64,000 nucleotides of DNA. Origin: Marinomonas profundimaris (lineage in GTDB: Bacteria > Pseudomonadota > Gammaproteobacteria > Pseudomonadales > Marinomonadaceae). Below the pieces are notes generated by a model. The model was not told the DNA's origin and made no database searches. It was given only the letters and a program-made list of their open reading frames with translations. The position numbers and the translations under genes were made by a program. Positions within the stretch are counted from its first letter, which is position 1. Every line of letters starts with the position of its first letter. Location of the stretch: NCBI RefSeq assembly GCF_000508165.1, contig NZ_AYOZ01000023.1:1-64000 (forward strand). The letters are read 5' to 3'. Positions 25,904-36,045 of the stretch are shown here, in pieces.

Positions 25904-28108
25904 TTATTGACCAGATTGAACCCAGTGAATGGTATTTTCCAAAGACATTGGCTTAGCAAACAAATAGCCTTGGCCGTTCTCACAACCTAGGCTTAGCAAA
26001 TGCGCTTTTTGTTGTTCGGTCTCAATGCCTTCTGCAATAACACTCAAACCTAATATATTGCCCAATTCAATAATCATTTTCAGGATTTCAAAATCTTTTT
26101 CTGATTCTTCCATTTGCCACACAAAACTGTGGTCCACTTTTAACGTCGATACTGACAAAGTAGACAAATACGCTAGGGAAGAATACCCCGTGCCAAAGTC
26201 GTCAATATTCGTGTGCACGCCCAATGTTTTTAGCGCCGATAAATGCCTGTTTATGGTGGCTTTTTCATTAATCAATTGCGACTCAGTAATCTCTAATTCG
26301 ATCAATTCAGCAGGCGCCTGCTCTTCTTCAAGAATCGTTTTAAAATTAGAAAAATAGTCTGGGCGGATAATTTCATTGCCCGCCACGTTCACCGAAATGG
26401 GCACATTGATACCAATCCCTTTAAGCGCTTTAATTGCTCGGCACGATTGACGCAACATTTGCCGATCTAACTTATCAATCAATCCACTGCTTTCAGCCAA
26501 AGAAATAAACAGCTCTGGTGAGACAAAACCGCGCGTCTTGTGTTCCCATCGCGCTAACGCTTCAAAGCCAATTAAGGCATTGTCTTTCAAGCTCACTTTG
26601 GGCTGGAAATACGCCACTATTTCATTGTTCAGAATCGCCTCTCGTAAATCTTGCAGTAGCTCATAACGGCCAAACATGGCAGAGGCCAATTCATTACTAA
26701 ACGCCAGATACGCCACACCTTCGTATTTCGCTCTTGCCAACGTACTTTTTCCGACACTGATCAGTTGCTCTGGATTATAAGAAGAGAATTCGGAAAACTT
26801 TACTGAGCTGATGGTCAAATCAAGCGAGTGTGTGGCCTTTTCGACCTTAATATTGGTATGTATGATTCGTTCTAAAGAGGACTCGTTGTAGTCTTGGTTG
26901 TCGTAGACAACCAACATCAGGGTATCCCGTTCCAACAAAGCAATATCAGCGGTTTTATCAAAAAATTCATTTAGGTGATCATAAAGCGACAAAATAAGCT
27001 GATCGCAATATTTGGCTCCAAGCACCGATTCGGTGTACGCCAAATCATCTACGCAGACCATTAACAATGTGGCTTTTTCCCGCTCCCAAGACAACATGTT
27101 ACGAATCTCACGTAACAGCCAGTTTTTGTTGTAAAGCCCTAAAATAGGGTCAACGTAAGCTAGCTCAGTAAGCTTGTTATGCAACGCCACATTCCGAAAC
27201 CCTGCACCGATGTTTTCACAAAAAATTTGCAACAGGTTAATTTCATTTGCAGCCAATGCTCGATTCAATTTCACGACGACCATGTATTCTCGGCCATCCA
27301 ATTCTTTATTCGAGAAATACAACACAGAAAAGCCTTCTAGGAAAACATGGCCTTTCTGTTTGCTCGCTTGCTCAATGGCCCCTTTAAGCATCTCCTCCTT
27401 ACTGGCAACCGACAACAAATCTCGGTGCACATAGGATGAAAACTCCCCACTGGCCGCCACAATTCGAGCCCGCTCAATCAGATCGTCTTCGGTGTGAAGA
27501 AAACAGACAATGCCGCCACTGTTTATTTTTAGAAGTTGCCCTACCTCTTCTAGAATGGAGTGTGTGTATTCAACGATGTCGCTTTTTGAGGCGATTCTTT
27601 GACTGGAGGCCAATAGCAGTTGCATACCATGGCGTGCTTCCTTCATGTCGGAAAGGTGCTCCCACGTACGCAAATTACTCAGTACGATGGTTTGTAAATG
27701 CAACTGAGTCAGGTCTGCTTTGCACCAATAATCGTCAATATCATACTGATCAATTAAATCATCTACTGGCGCCATACCTGGCTGACCAGTAAGCAATACA
27801 ATTCGCACCAGATCGTTCCCAATGACTTCTCTGATCGTGCGAATTAAACGCAAACCCGCCACATCGGTCTCCATCACCACATCTAAAAACATGACCGATA
27901 CATCTGGATTTGCCGCGATGACAGTGGCGGCATCCGCCGCAGAAGAGGCGGTCAAAAACTCAACCTCTTTATTGTCGTAGTTCAACGCGCTTAAACCGTT
28001 AAGCAAGGCTTCTTGATAGTCTTGATCGTCTTCTACAGACAAGATTTTGCAATAGTGTCTGGGCGTAGGCGTCAGCAGTATTGGATTGTCATTAGAGGGT
28101 AAATCCAT
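25904..28108 (-). CDS. REC-DUF3369-GGDEF(degenerate)-EAL c-di-GMP phosphodiesterase
   Basis: A 734-residue cytoplasmic protein. The receiver (~20-145) has the acidic pair (VEDDQ), the acceptor Asp (MFLDVVM), Thr (LLTGQ) and Lys (CKAD). A DUF3369-like/GAF-like domain follows (~165-320), then a GGDEF domain whose active site is lost (LERDTLMLVV) and an EAL domain (~485-730) with EAL in GFEALARWEH, EITES, DDFGTGYSSL, the Lys in LKVD and AEGIE, so it should hydrolyse c-di-GMP. Phosphorylation by the kinase encoded 4 nt downstream probably tunes this activity. Confidence 0.87.
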   Translation of the reverse strand: MDLPSNDNPILLTPTPRHYCKILSVEDDQDYQEALLNGLSALNYDNKEVEFLTASSAADAATVIAANPDVSVMFLDVVMETDVAGLRLIRTIREVIGNDLVRIVLLTGQPGMAPVDDLIDQYDIDDYWCKADLTQLHLQTIVLSNLRTWEHLSDMKEARHGMQLLLASSQRIASKSDIVEYTHSILEEVGQLLKINSGGIVCFLHTEDDLIERARIVAASGEFSSYVHRDLLSVASKEEMLKGAIEQASKQKGHVFLEGFSVLYFSNKELDGREYMVVVKLNRALAANEINLLQIFCENIGAGFRNVALHNKLTELAYVDPILGLYNKNWLLREIRNMLSWEREKATLLMVCVDDLAYTESVLGAKYCDQLILSLYDHLNEFFDKTADIALLERDTLMLVVYDNQDYNESSLERIIHTNIKVEKATHSLDLTISSVKFSEFSSYNPEQLISVGKSTLARAKYEGVAYLAFSNELASAMFGRYELLQDLREAILNNEIVAYFQPKVSLKDNALIGFEALARWEHKTRGFVSPELFISLAESSGLIDKLDRQMLRQSCRAIKALKGIGINVPISVNVAGNEIIRPDYFSNFKTILEEEQAPAELIELEITESQLINEKATINRHLSALKTLGVHTNIDDFGTGYSSLAYLSTLSVSTLKVDHSFVWQMEESEKDFEILKMIIELGNILGLSVIAEGIETEQQKAHLLSLGCENGQGYLFAKPMSLENTIHWVQSGQ

Positions 28109-28307
28109 CTTCGTTTCCCTTCCATTTTTAATTTTTAGCGTAAATTAGAACCATGATTACATTCCGTTAAGCGTAGTGATATTTTTGAAAATTTCGTCAA
28201 AATTTAAGAATTTTTTTGTAACCAGGCATTCTCTTCAATTTGTATGACGTTATAAAGAATACACGCTATTGTCTTTACCAAGAACACACATTTGCTTCGT
28301 AGGTTTG

Positions 28308-28316
28308 TGATATAGT
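28308..28316 (+). promoter_or_regulatory. Extended -10 promoter of gmk
   Basis: TGATATAGT fits the extended -10 pattern TG-n-TATAAT and lies about 45 nt upstream of gmk. The -35 region is poor, as is usual with extended -10 promoters. Confidence 0.5.
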
Positions 28317-28359
28317 AAAACGTTGAAAAAGACATCGACAGGCGGATTAAAAAAACCCC

Positions 28360-28983
28360 ATGGACAAACATAAAGGCAATTTATTCATTTTATCTGCGCC
28401 TTCTGGCGCCGGTAAATCGACCCTGTATAAGGCGCTGCTCAGCCAAGACAAACAGGTGCGCATTTCGATTTCTCACACTACTCGAGCACCGAGAACAGGC
28501 GAAGAAAACGGCCGAGAGTATTATTTCATTGATGATGAATCCTTTCTCGACATGATCGCCGAAGACGCGTTTTTTGAACACGCTCAAGTCTTTGATAATT
28601 ATTACGGCACGTCGAAAGAATCGATTTTCGAAATGCTAGAACAAGGTTTAGATGTCATTCTAGAAATAGACTGGCAAGGCGCTCGTCAAATTCGCCAAAT
28701 TTACCCTGAAGCCATCGGAATTTTCATTTTACCGCCGTCATTGCATGCCCTAGAAGAACGTCTAAAAAGCAGAGCAACCGACACCGAAGATGTTATTCAG
28801 CGCCGCATGGCAAAAGCGGTAAATGAAATGTCGCATTATCACGAATACGATTTTGTCATCGTAAATGACGATTTTGATGCAGCGCTTTCTCAAATGGCGT
28901 CAATTTTTATGGCAATGCGGGCAAAAACCCCTGTAATGCAAGAAAAAAATAGCAATCTTATAAATGATCTCTTGTCATTGTGA
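28360..28983 (+). CDS. gmk: Guanylate kinase
   Basis: A 207-residue cytoplasmic enzyme converting GMP to GDP with ATP. The P-loop is SAPSGAGKST (residues ~12-21), and SHTTRAPRTGEENGREYYFI is the GMP-binding segment; both are strongly conserved. Length equals the E. coli enzyme. It heads the gmk-rpoZ-spoT block found in many gammaproteobacteria, linking guanine nucleotide supply to (p)ppGpp metabolism. The ribosome site is weak. Confidence 0.95.
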   Translation: MDKHKGNLFILSAPSGAGKSTLYKALLSQDKQVRISISHTTRAPRTGEENGREYYFIDDESFLDMIAEDAFFEHAQVFDNYYGTSKESIFEMLEQGLDVILEIDWQGARQIRQIYPEAIGIFILPPSLHALEERLKSRATDTEDVIQRRMAKAVNEMSHYHEYDFVIVNDDFDAALSQMASIFMAMRAKTPVMQEKNSNLINDLLSL

Positions 28984-29040
28984 GAAGGCGTTAAGTAGAA
29001 TTACCCTTGGAAAAATAGATAACCGAATACAGAGGTCAAA

Positions 29041-29265
29041 ATGGCTCGAGTTACCGTAGAAGATTGTTTAGAAAACGTTGATAACCGCTTTGAATTAGTC
29101 ATGGTGGCATCAAAACGCGCACGTCAACTTGCCACTGGTGGTGAAGACGCAAAAGTCCCTTTAGAAGGCGACAAATTGACAGTAGTTGCACTACGTGAAA
29201 TAGCGGAAAATTTGATCAACGCAAAAAATGTTGATCTACAAAAACGCCCAATCCACGAGTTTTAA
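29041..29265 (+). CDS. rpoZ: RNA polymerase omega subunit
   Basis: A 74-residue protein. [29 protein letters not shown] is the omega signature; it assists assembly of the beta' subunit and forms part of a (p)ppGpp site. AGAGG lies 6 nt before the ATG. It is slightly shorter than the E. coli protein (91 residues), as in related marine bacteria. It lies 57 nt after gmk and 62 nt before spoT, so it is probably in one operon with both. Confidence 0.95.
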   Translation: MARVTVEDCLENVDNRFELVMVASKRARQLATGGEDAKVPLEGDKLTVVALREIAENLINAKNVDLQKRPIHEF

Positions 29266-29327
29266 TCTCCATGGTGTCGCTCATAGCACAGCTGTCGCAC
29301 TTCTTTTTTGCCTTAGTGAGGTGAGCG

Positions 29328-31445
29328 ATGTATACCGTTGAAGATTTAGCCCTGACCTTGAGTCAGTATTTACCTTACGACCAAGTCGCCAAGGTAAAAC
29401 GCGCCTATTATTATGCCGAGCAAGCCCACGACGGGCAGCGGCGTAAAAGTGGCGAGCCCTATGTCACCCATCCTCTCGCTGTCGCTGAAATTCTATCTGA
29501 ACTTCGGATGGATTGTGATGGATTGACCGCGGCACTTCTGCACGACGTCATTGAAGATACAGGTATCAGCCGTGAAGCACTCACTAAACAGTTTGGTGAA
29601 GGCGTTGCAGGTCTGGTAGATGGTGTTAGTAAACTGACCCACCTTGAATTCAATAGCCAGATCGAAAAACAAGCGCATAATTTCCAAAAAATGGCGATGG
29701 CCATGGCCGATGACATTCGCGTCATTTTGGTGAAATTGGCCGATCGATTACACAACATGCGTACACTCGACGCGATGCCTGCTCATAAAAAGCGCCGTAT
29801 TGCTCGTGAAACCTTAGACATTTACGCTCCGATCGCAAACCGCTTAGGAATGTACAACGTCAGGGTCGATTTAGAATCCCTTGCCTTTCAAGCGTATTAC
29901 CCGATGCGGGCGCGCATGTTACAACGCGCCATTCATAAAAAATATGGCCAGCAGCGCATCAAAGACACGGAAAAGCTGGAAGACACCATTCGATCTGAAC
30001 TGGCCGCCGACTATATCGAAGCCAGCATCAGTGTTCGTGAAAAACACATTTACAGCATTTATCAAAAGATGGACAAGAAACGCCGATCTTTGGATGAAAT
30101 CATGGACGTTATGGGTGTTCGAATTGTCACCGATCGTCATGACAGCTGTTATCGAATTCTTGGCGTTATCCACGCCCTTTTCAAACCCATTGAAGGCCGC
30201 TTCAAAGACTACATTGCCGTACCAAAATCCAACGGATACCAATCGCTTCACACCACGGTATTAGGCACCAACGGCATTCCAATGGAAGTGCAAATTCGCA
30301 CAGCAGAAATGGATCTCGTCGCCAACAATGGCATTGCGGCTCATTGGGCTTACAAAGTGAGTGGCTCTTCCAATATTCCAAGTAACCATGACCGCGCGAC
30401 AAAATGGGTCAAAAGCTTGTTGGAAATCCAACAAAAAGCACGAAATCCAATCGAATTTGTTGATAACGTCAAAAGCGATTTATTCCCAGATGAGGTGTAT
30501 GTTTTCACACCCAATGGCCAAATCATCGAATTACCTTCTGGTGCCACACCGGTGGATTTCGCTTATGGCGTTCACACAGAAATCGGCAACACTTGTATTT
30601 CCTGTCGTATAAACCGACGCCTTGCACCACTCAGCACGCAATTAGAAAGTGGGCAAACCGTCGAAATCATTACCGCTAAGAACGCTCAACCAAATGTGGC
30701 TTGGCTAAGTTTTGCTATTACGGGTAAAGCACGCACAAACATTCGCCACTACCTAAAAGACAAGCAACGCGAAAATGCCATTGCAATTGGCCATCGTCTA
30801 CTCACGCGCTCACTGAACGCGTTCAAAACCAACATTGATGAATTGACCACAGAGCAAATTACTCAAGTGTTAGGCAATCATCAGCTGGGCTCGCTGGACG
30901 ATCTATTAGAATCCATCGGCAAAGGCCGCCATGTCGGTTATTTAGTGGCACGTGAATTGTTCCCGAATATCGATGAAGACACCTTGATCACGCCAAAATC
31001 CTTCAAGGTCAATGGCTCCGAAGGTATGCTGATTTCCTACGCGAAATGCTGTGCACCTATTCCTGGCGACCCCATTGTCGGTTATGTTCAAGTCGATAAA
31101 GGCATTGTGATTCATCATCTGAATTGTCCGAATGTTCAAGACCATCTTTCCAGCCCTGAACGCTTTATTCATATGTCTTGGGGCAAGGAAATTGAAGAAG
31201 AACTGCACATTAGCCTAATCGTTTCATACATCAATGAACGTGGCGCCGTGGCAAAAATTGCCAGCTCGATCAGTGACACCGATTTTCAAGTGTCCAATCT
31301 CGATATCATCGAGCGCGGGCGAGTCAGTCGTTTACGCTTAAGTATCACCATTTCCAGTCGTGTTGGTTTGGCCGATGTCATGCGCCGCATTAAAGCGGTT
31401 CGCTGTGTGGAAAAAGTAACGCGCGAAACCATCGTCGGGCGCTAG
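29328..31445 (+). CDS. spoT: Bifunctional (p)ppGpp synthetase/hydrolase SpoT
   Basis: A 705-residue Rel/Spo protein. The HD hydrolase domain (~20-200) keeps HDVIEDT, so (p)ppGpp hydrolysis should be active. The synthetase domain (~240-350) carries RFKD, the RxKD version characteristic of SpoT-type bifunctional enzymes, and EVQIRTAEMD with GIAAHWAYK. TGS (~390-450: EVYVFTPNGQIIELPSGATPVDFAY) and a C-terminal ACT domain (~630-705) follow. Length matches E. coli SpoT. No relA is in this window. Confidence 0.95.
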   Translation: MYTVEDLALTLSQYLPYDQVAKVKRAYYYAEQAHDGQRRKSGEPYVTHPLAVAEILSELRMDCDGLTAALLHDVIEDTGISREALTKQFGEGVAGLVDGVSKLTHLEFNSQIEKQAHNFQKMAMAMADDIRVILVKLADRLHNMRTLDAMPAHKKRRIARETLDIYAPIANRLGMYNVRVDLESLAFQAYYPMRARMLQRAIHKKYGQQRIKDTEKLEDTIRSELAADYIEASISVREKHIYSIYQKMDKKRRSLDEIMDVMGVRIVTDRHDSCYRILGVIHALFKPIEGRFKDYIAVPKSNGYQSLHTTVLGTNGIPMEVQIRTAEMDLVANNGIAAHWAYKVSGSSNIPSNHDRATKWVKSLLEIQQKARNPIEFVDNVKSDLFPDEVYVFTPNGQIIELPSGATPVDFAYGVHTEIGNTCISCRINRRLAPLSTQLESGQTVEIITAKNAQPNVAWLSFAITGKARTNIRHYLKDKQRENAIAIGHRLLTRSLNAFKTNIDELTTEQITQVLGNHQLGSLDDLLESIGKGRHVGYLVARELFPNIDEDTLITPKSFKVNGSEGMLISYAKCCAPIPGDPIVGYVQVDKGIVIHHLNCPNVQDHLSSPERFIHMSWGKEIEEELHISLIVSYINERGAVAKIASSISDTDFQVSNLDIIERGRVSRLRLSITISSRVGLADVMRRIKAVRCVEKVTRETIVGR

Positions 31446-31496
31446 TTCGCCTGAATTCACCCTTTTATTTACCTCTTCTCGAAAAGGATACTCATT

Positions 31497-31883
31497 ATGT
31501 CAAAACAAGTGATTCACACTGAAAATGCGCCAGCGGCGATCGGCCCTTACTCTCAAGCGGTTCGCGCAGGCAACACGGTCTATTTATCTGGTCAAATTCC
31601 TTTGGTACCAGAAACCATGGAAGTGATCAGCGAAGACATCGTTGAACAAACCACGCAAGTATTCAAAAACCTACAAGCGGTGTGTGAAGCGGCGGGTGGT
31701 TCATTGGAGAACGTTGTAAAATTCAACATTTTCATGACTGACTTAGGCAACTTCGCCACCGTAAACGAAGTGATGACTCAATTCGTAAAACAACCTTATC
31801 CTGCTCGCGCTGCCATGGGCGTTCGTGCATTGCCTAAAGGCGTTCAAGTTGAAATCGAAGGCATTATGGTATTAGAAGACTAA
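31497..31883 (+). CDS. ridA: RidA/YjgF enamine-imine deaminase
   Basis: A 128-residue protein, the usual length. Signature stretches are [27 protein letters not shown] and, near the end, [21 protein letters not shown], including the Arg that binds the substrate carboxylate. RidA hydrolyses reactive 2-aminoacrylate from PLP enzymes. It follows spoT by 51 nt, as in many gammaproteobacteria, and ends at a strong terminator. Confidence 0.95.
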   Translation: MSKQVIHTENAPAAIGPYSQAVRAGNTVYLSGQIPLVPETMEVISEDIVEQTTQVFKNLQAVCEAAGGSLENVVKFNIFMTDLGNFATVNEVMTQFVKQPYPARAAMGVRALPKGVQVEIEGIMVLED

Positions 31884-31910
31884 TCTCTTCACTGTACTTT
31901 GTGTCTAACA

Positions 31911-31936
31911 AAAAAAGAGGCTTCGGCCTCTTTTTT
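31911..31936. terminator. Strong terminator after ridA
   Basis: AAAAAAGAGGC (31911-31921) and GCCTCTTTTTT (31926-31936) form a stem capped by a stable TTCG tetraloop. A- and T-runs on both sides make it bidirectional, ending ridA from the left and the epimerase-like gene from the right. Confidence 0.92.
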
Positions 31937-31955
31937 TATGCGCTGAATCGCTCTT

Positions 31956-32798
31956 TTATGAGGCAGAAAGAAACGCTTTTATCAATGCGTGATAACCCGC
32001 CACATAACTGGGGTAACGCAATACCCAACCTTGTGAAAACAAATATTGTCCTTGGATGCGTTTCCCCGATGTCGGAACGAATTGCGTATTGTCATTCACG
32101 GCGACGTTGACGCCTAAGCATGTCGCCAGCCAGAGCTTTACTTCCCACATGGAAACCGGTGTTTGATCGGTCACAATCACGTGTTGAGGCAAGGTCTTGT
32201 CAGTCAACGCACACTGCGCCAACAAAACCAGTGCCGACACAACGTCGTCCCGATGAATGCGGTTGGTCCAGCTGTTTGCTTGCCACGAATCTTCACTCTG
32301 TACTTTTTCTAATAAGCGAAAACGCCCAGCCCCATAAATGCCTGAGCAGCGCACCGCGACACTGGGTAACGCGGCCGACAGTGCCATTTCGGTTTCAAGG
32401 AGAACTTTTGCCGTCACCGACTCCGGCTGAGCCAGTGTGGTTTCATCGATCCATTCGCCTTGGCTTTGTCCGTACACACTGGTGCTGGAAATGAAAAATA
32501 CTGTTGGCGGCTTGGCCGTGGACTGATATCGACGAATCAAAACCTGAGCCGTATCAAAATACGCCGCTCGATAAGACGCTTCGTTACGGCCATTTGGCGT
32601 CATGATCAAAAAAATAAGATCGGCGTCTGGCAGCATGTCATCGCCCATCTCGACAAGATCACCCGTTAGGCCGTTTACGCCGTCAGGGAAATCCCTTTTC
32701 GTACGTCGAATGCCCGTCACCGTGTGCCCTTGCGCGACCAATTCCGTCGCCAAACCGGCCCCCAAATCACCACAACCCGCGATCAGTACCTTTGCCAT
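31956..32798 (-). CDS. NAD-dependent epimerase/dehydratase-like protein (YeeZ-like)
   Basis: A 280-residue extended-SDR protein. The N-terminal nucleotide-binding motif is AGCGDLGAGLA (residues ~7-17), and SSTSVYGQSQGEW resembles the active-site region of sugar-nucleotide epimerases. The usual catalytic Lys of YxxxK is not obvious after the Tyr, as in the poorly characterised YeeZ group. The substrate is unknown. It is divergent from oxyR and shares a terminator with ridA. Confidence 0.82.
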   Translation of the reverse strand: MAKVLIAGCGDLGAGLATELVAQGHTVTGIRRTKRDFPDGVNGLTGDLVEMGDDMLPDADLIFLIMTPNGRNEASYRAAYFDTAQVLIRRYQSTAKPPTVFFISSTSVYGQSQGEWIDETTLAQPESVTAKVLLETEMALSAALPSVAVRCSGIYGAGRFRLLEKVQSEDSWQANSWTNRIHRDDVVSALVLLAQCALTDKTLPQHVIVTDQTPVSMWEVKLWLATCLGVNVAVNDNTQFVPTSGKRIQGQYLFSQGWVLRYPSYVAGYHALIKAFLSAS

Positions 32799-32912
32799 TC
32801 AATCTCTCCAACAGCGCACAAGTCGTGCAAAATTCGTGTAACGAGTATACTTTATCAAATTATGTATTATCATAGTTATTAACAATGAATCAGCCTAGGT
32901 AAATGGTGCGCT

Positions 32913-33818
32913 ATGACATTAACGGAATTGAAATACATTGTAATGTTGGCAGACGAGAAACATTTTGGTCGAGCCGCAGAGCGTTGCTATGTATCACAAC
33001 CTACATTAAGCGTCGCGGTGAAAAAGCTAGAAGAAGAGCTTGGCACCGCGATTTTTGAACGCAGTAAAAGTTCGGTTTATGTCACGCCATTGGGTGAGCA
33101 AATCATTACGCAAGCCAAGCGGGTACTGGATCAAGCTAACGTGATTAAAGAGCTCGCAGCCTCAGGAAAAAACCAATTAAAAGGCCCGCTTAAAGTCGGT
33201 GCTATTTTTACCATTGCGCCCTATTTGTTTCCTTTTATGATTCCTTCTTTGAATAAAATGGCGTCTGGCATGCCATTGATTATTGAAGAAGACCTCACCG
33301 AGCATTTACGCCCTAAGCTTCGTAATGGCGAATTGGATGCGATTATCGTCGCGCTGCCATTTCGTGAACCGGATGTGGTCACACAGCCCATTTACGAAGA
33401 AGAGTTTGTCGTGCTGATGCCCAAAAATCACCCTTGGAGCAAGCTTGAAAGCATAGAAACCGATCAGCTTTCTACCGATAACCTGTTGTTACTCGGCAAA
33501 GGCCATTGTTTTAGTGAGCAAGTACTAGAAGCGTGCCCGCTTGTAACGGAAAGTTCTTATAACGATGGCCGTACGATCGTCAATGGCAGTTCATTAGAAA
33601 CCATTCGGTATATGGTGGCGTCTGGGTTAGGCGTCACGGTGTTGCCCAAATCGGCAGTGACCAATATTGATCGCAGCTTATTAGAAGTGCGCCCTTTTAC
33701 AGCGCCTGCACCAAAACGTACTGTGGCACTGGCATGGCGTGTCAGCTTTCCTAGACCGAAAGCCATTGAAGCCGTTAGCCAATCCATTCGCGATGCGTGC
33801 AAACACCTGAATCTATAG
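32913..33818 (+). CDS. oxyR: Hydrogen-peroxide-sensing regulator OxyR
   Basis: A 301-residue LysR-family protein. The N-terminal helix-turn-helix (HFGRAAERCYVSQPTLSVAVKKLE) is followed by an effector domain with the redox pair C199 and C208 in GHCFSEQVLEACP, the same spacing and numbering as E. coli OxyR. Oxidation by peroxide to a disulfide switches on antioxidant genes. recG starts 8 nt later, so the two are probably co-transcribed. Confidence 0.95.
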   Translation: MTLTELKYIVMLADEKHFGRAAERCYVSQPTLSVAVKKLEEELGTAIFERSKSSVYVTPLGEQIITQAKRVLDQANVIKELAASGKNQLKGPLKVGAIFTIAPYLFPFMIPSLNKMASGMPLIIEEDLTEHLRPKLRNGELDAIIVALPFREPDVVTQPIYEEEFVVLMPKNHPWSKLESIETDQLSTDNLLLLGKGHCFSEQVLEACPLVTESSYNDGRTIVNGSSLETIRYMVASGLGVTVLPKSAVTNIDRSLLEVRPFTAPAPKRTVALAWRVSFPRPKAIEAVSQSIRDACKHLNL

Positions 33819-33826
33819 AGACCAAC

Positions 33827-35908
33827 ATGATCGACGGATTAGACACGCAAGATGTTCGCGACCTAAAAGGCGTGGGAAATGCAATGGCCGAGAAATTGGC
33901 CAAACTCCACCTGAACACCGTCCAAGATTTGCTGTTCCATTTGCCTATTCGTTATCAAGACAGAACCCGTGTTGTGCCAATAGGCATGCTTCGATTTGGG
34001 GACGAGGCGGTAATTGAAGGGCAAGTCACAGGCTGTGAAATCAAAATGGGCAAACGCCGCAGTCTACTCTGTCGAATCAAAGACCACACAGGCACGTTGT
34101 GTTTGCGCTTTTTTCATTTCTCCGCCGCACAAAAGAAACAATTGGAAACTGGCAAGCGCATCCGTTGTTTTGGCGAAATCCGTCGTGGCAGTTCGGGCTT
34201 TGAAATATATCACCCTGAGTATCAGATCATCGGCGACGACGCGTCACAAGAGGAATCTTCTCAGCTCACGCCCATTTATCCGCTCACAGAAGGATTAACG
34301 CAAACGAAAATCCGTCAGCTCTGCGAACAGGCTTTAGAGCGTTTAACGCCTTATAACCTTAAGGAATGGCTACCGGACGAGATTCGTGAGCAGTTTCGCT
34401 TACCACCATTGAGCGATGCCATTTTATTCTTACATCATCCGTCAAGAGACGCCGATTTAGAGCAGCTACGATCTGGCTGTCATCCTGCGCAATACCGATT
34501 GTCGTTTGAAGAACTCATGGCGCATCAGTTGTCTCTCATTGGCAAACGCGTAAAAGCAAAACAAGACGTGGCGATTCAAGTACCGGCCGCAGGCGCATTG
34601 AGCCAGGCACTGTTACAACAGCTGCCTTTTTCACCCACCAATGCTCAGCAGCGTGTTTTTCAAGAAATTCTCACGGACCTCAATACAGGTCACCCTATGC
34701 TGCGTTTAGTGCAAGGTGATGTAGGTTCAGGGAAAACACTCGTTGCCGCGCTCGCAGCCGCGTCCGTTGTTCAGGCAGGCTATCAAGTCGCGATTATGGC
34801 TCCAACTGAAATTTTAGCTGAGCAGCACTACATCAATTTTACCCAATGGTTTGAACCTCTTGGCCTTAAAGTCGCTTGGATGACAGGCAAACTCAAAGGT
34901 AAGATTCGAGAAAAAGAACGCGCCGACATCGCGTCTGGCGCAGCGCAAATTGTGGTTGGTACACATGCGCTCTTTCAAGACGCGATCGAATTTGACCGCT
35001 TGGCTCTGGCCATCATCGACGAACAACATCGTTTCGGGGTGCACCAGCGGATGGCATTGCGCGAGAAAGGCATGAAACATGGCTTTCAGCCACACCAACT
35101 CATCATGACCGCCACGCCGATCCCTCGAACCCTCGCCATGTCTGCGTACGCGGACTTAGACTGTTCGATTATTGACGAGCTTCCGCCAGGCCGAACGCCA
35201 GTCAATACGATTGTGGTCTCCGATCAACGCCGACAAGAAGTCATTGATCGGGTAAAAAGCGGCTGCGAAGAAGGCAAGCAGGCCTATTGGGTTTGTACTC
35301 TCATTGAAGAATCCGAAGCACTGCAATGCCAAGCCGCAGAAGACACCGCGATTTTATTGCAAGAACAGCTGGGGAATTTAACGATTGGTTTGGTGCATGG
35401 TCGACTAAAGGCGCAAGAAAAAGCCGACATCATGGCAAAGTTTAAAGCAGGCGACATTCAGCTGTTGGTGGCGACTACCGTGATCGAAGTCGGCGTCGAT
35501 GTTCCTAATTCCAGCTTAATGGTAATCGAGAACCCGGAAAGGCTGGGATTGGCTCAGCTGCATCAGTTACGCGGCCGCGTTGGTCGAGGAAAGGAAGCCA
35601 GCCATTGTGTGTTGCTTTATAAAGCGCCTTTAGGCCAACAAGGCAAAGAGCGACTGTCTACCATGAGAGAGACCAGCGACGGTTTCAAAATTGCGGAAAA
35701 AGACCTTGAACTACGTGGCCCAGGTGAATTGCTTGGTACAAGGCAAACTGGCCTTTGGGAATTTAAAGTGGCCGACCTACAGCGTGATAAAGGCTTACTG
35801 GATGACGTCCAAAAAGCCGCAGCGCTTCTGCATAGCCGTTACCCTGACCGTATTTCGCCCCTATTATCACGATGGTTGCCAAATCATGATCAATACTTGA
35901 ATGTCTAA
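33827..35908 (+). CDS. recG: ATP-dependent DNA helicase RecG
   Basis: A 693-residue protein, the exact E. coli length when started at ATG 33827; the longer frame from 33797 would overlap oxyR. The N-terminal wedge/OB domain is followed by helicase motifs: Walker A GDVGSGKTL, DEQH-type box (IIDEQHRFG), TATPIPRT and a motif VI region LHQLRGRVGRG. RecG remodels stalled replication forks and Holliday junctions. A GAGA ribosome-like sequence lies just before the start. Confidence 0.95.
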   Translation: MIDGLDTQDVRDLKGVGNAMAEKLAKLHLNTVQDLLFHLPIRYQDRTRVVPIGMLRFGDEAVIEGQVTGCEIKMGKRRSLLCRIKDHTGTLCLRFFHFSAAQKKQLETGKRIRCFGEIRRGSSGFEIYHPEYQIIGDDASQEESSQLTPIYPLTEGLTQTKIRQLCEQALERLTPYNLKEWLPDEIREQFRLPPLSDAILFLHHPSRDADLEQLRSGCHPAQYRLSFEELMAHQLSLIGKRVKAKQDVAIQVPAAGALSQALLQQLPFSPTNAQQRVFQEILTDLNTGHPMLRLVQGDVGSGKTLVAALAAASVVQAGYQVAIMAPTEILAEQHYINFTQWFEPLGLKVAWMTGKLKGKIREKERADIASGAAQIVVGTHALFQDAIEFDRLALAIIDEQHRFGVHQRMALREKGMKHGFQPHQLIMTATPIPRTLAMSAYADLDCSIIDELPPGRTPVNTIVVSDQRRQEVIDRVKSGCEEGKQAYWVCTLIEESEALQCQAAEDTAILLQEQLGNLTIGLVHGRLKAQEKADIMAKFKAGDIQLLVATTVIEVGVDVPNSSLMVIENPERLGLAQLHQLRGRVGRGKEASHCVLLYKAPLGQQGKERLSTMRETSDGFKIAEKDLELRGPGELLGTRQTGLWEFKVADLQRDKGLLDDVQKAAALLHSRYPDRISPLLSRWLPNHDQYLNV

Positions 35909-36045
35909 CCCTTCCCTCTAGGAGCCTTTTTATTTGCTTGCACATGAACAACTTTTGATCAAGAATTCACAGAGTCATCAAGCGTATCGGTTATTGTTGA
36001 AATTTAAGATTCTCCTTTTTAATGGATACACAATAAGGAATGGGC

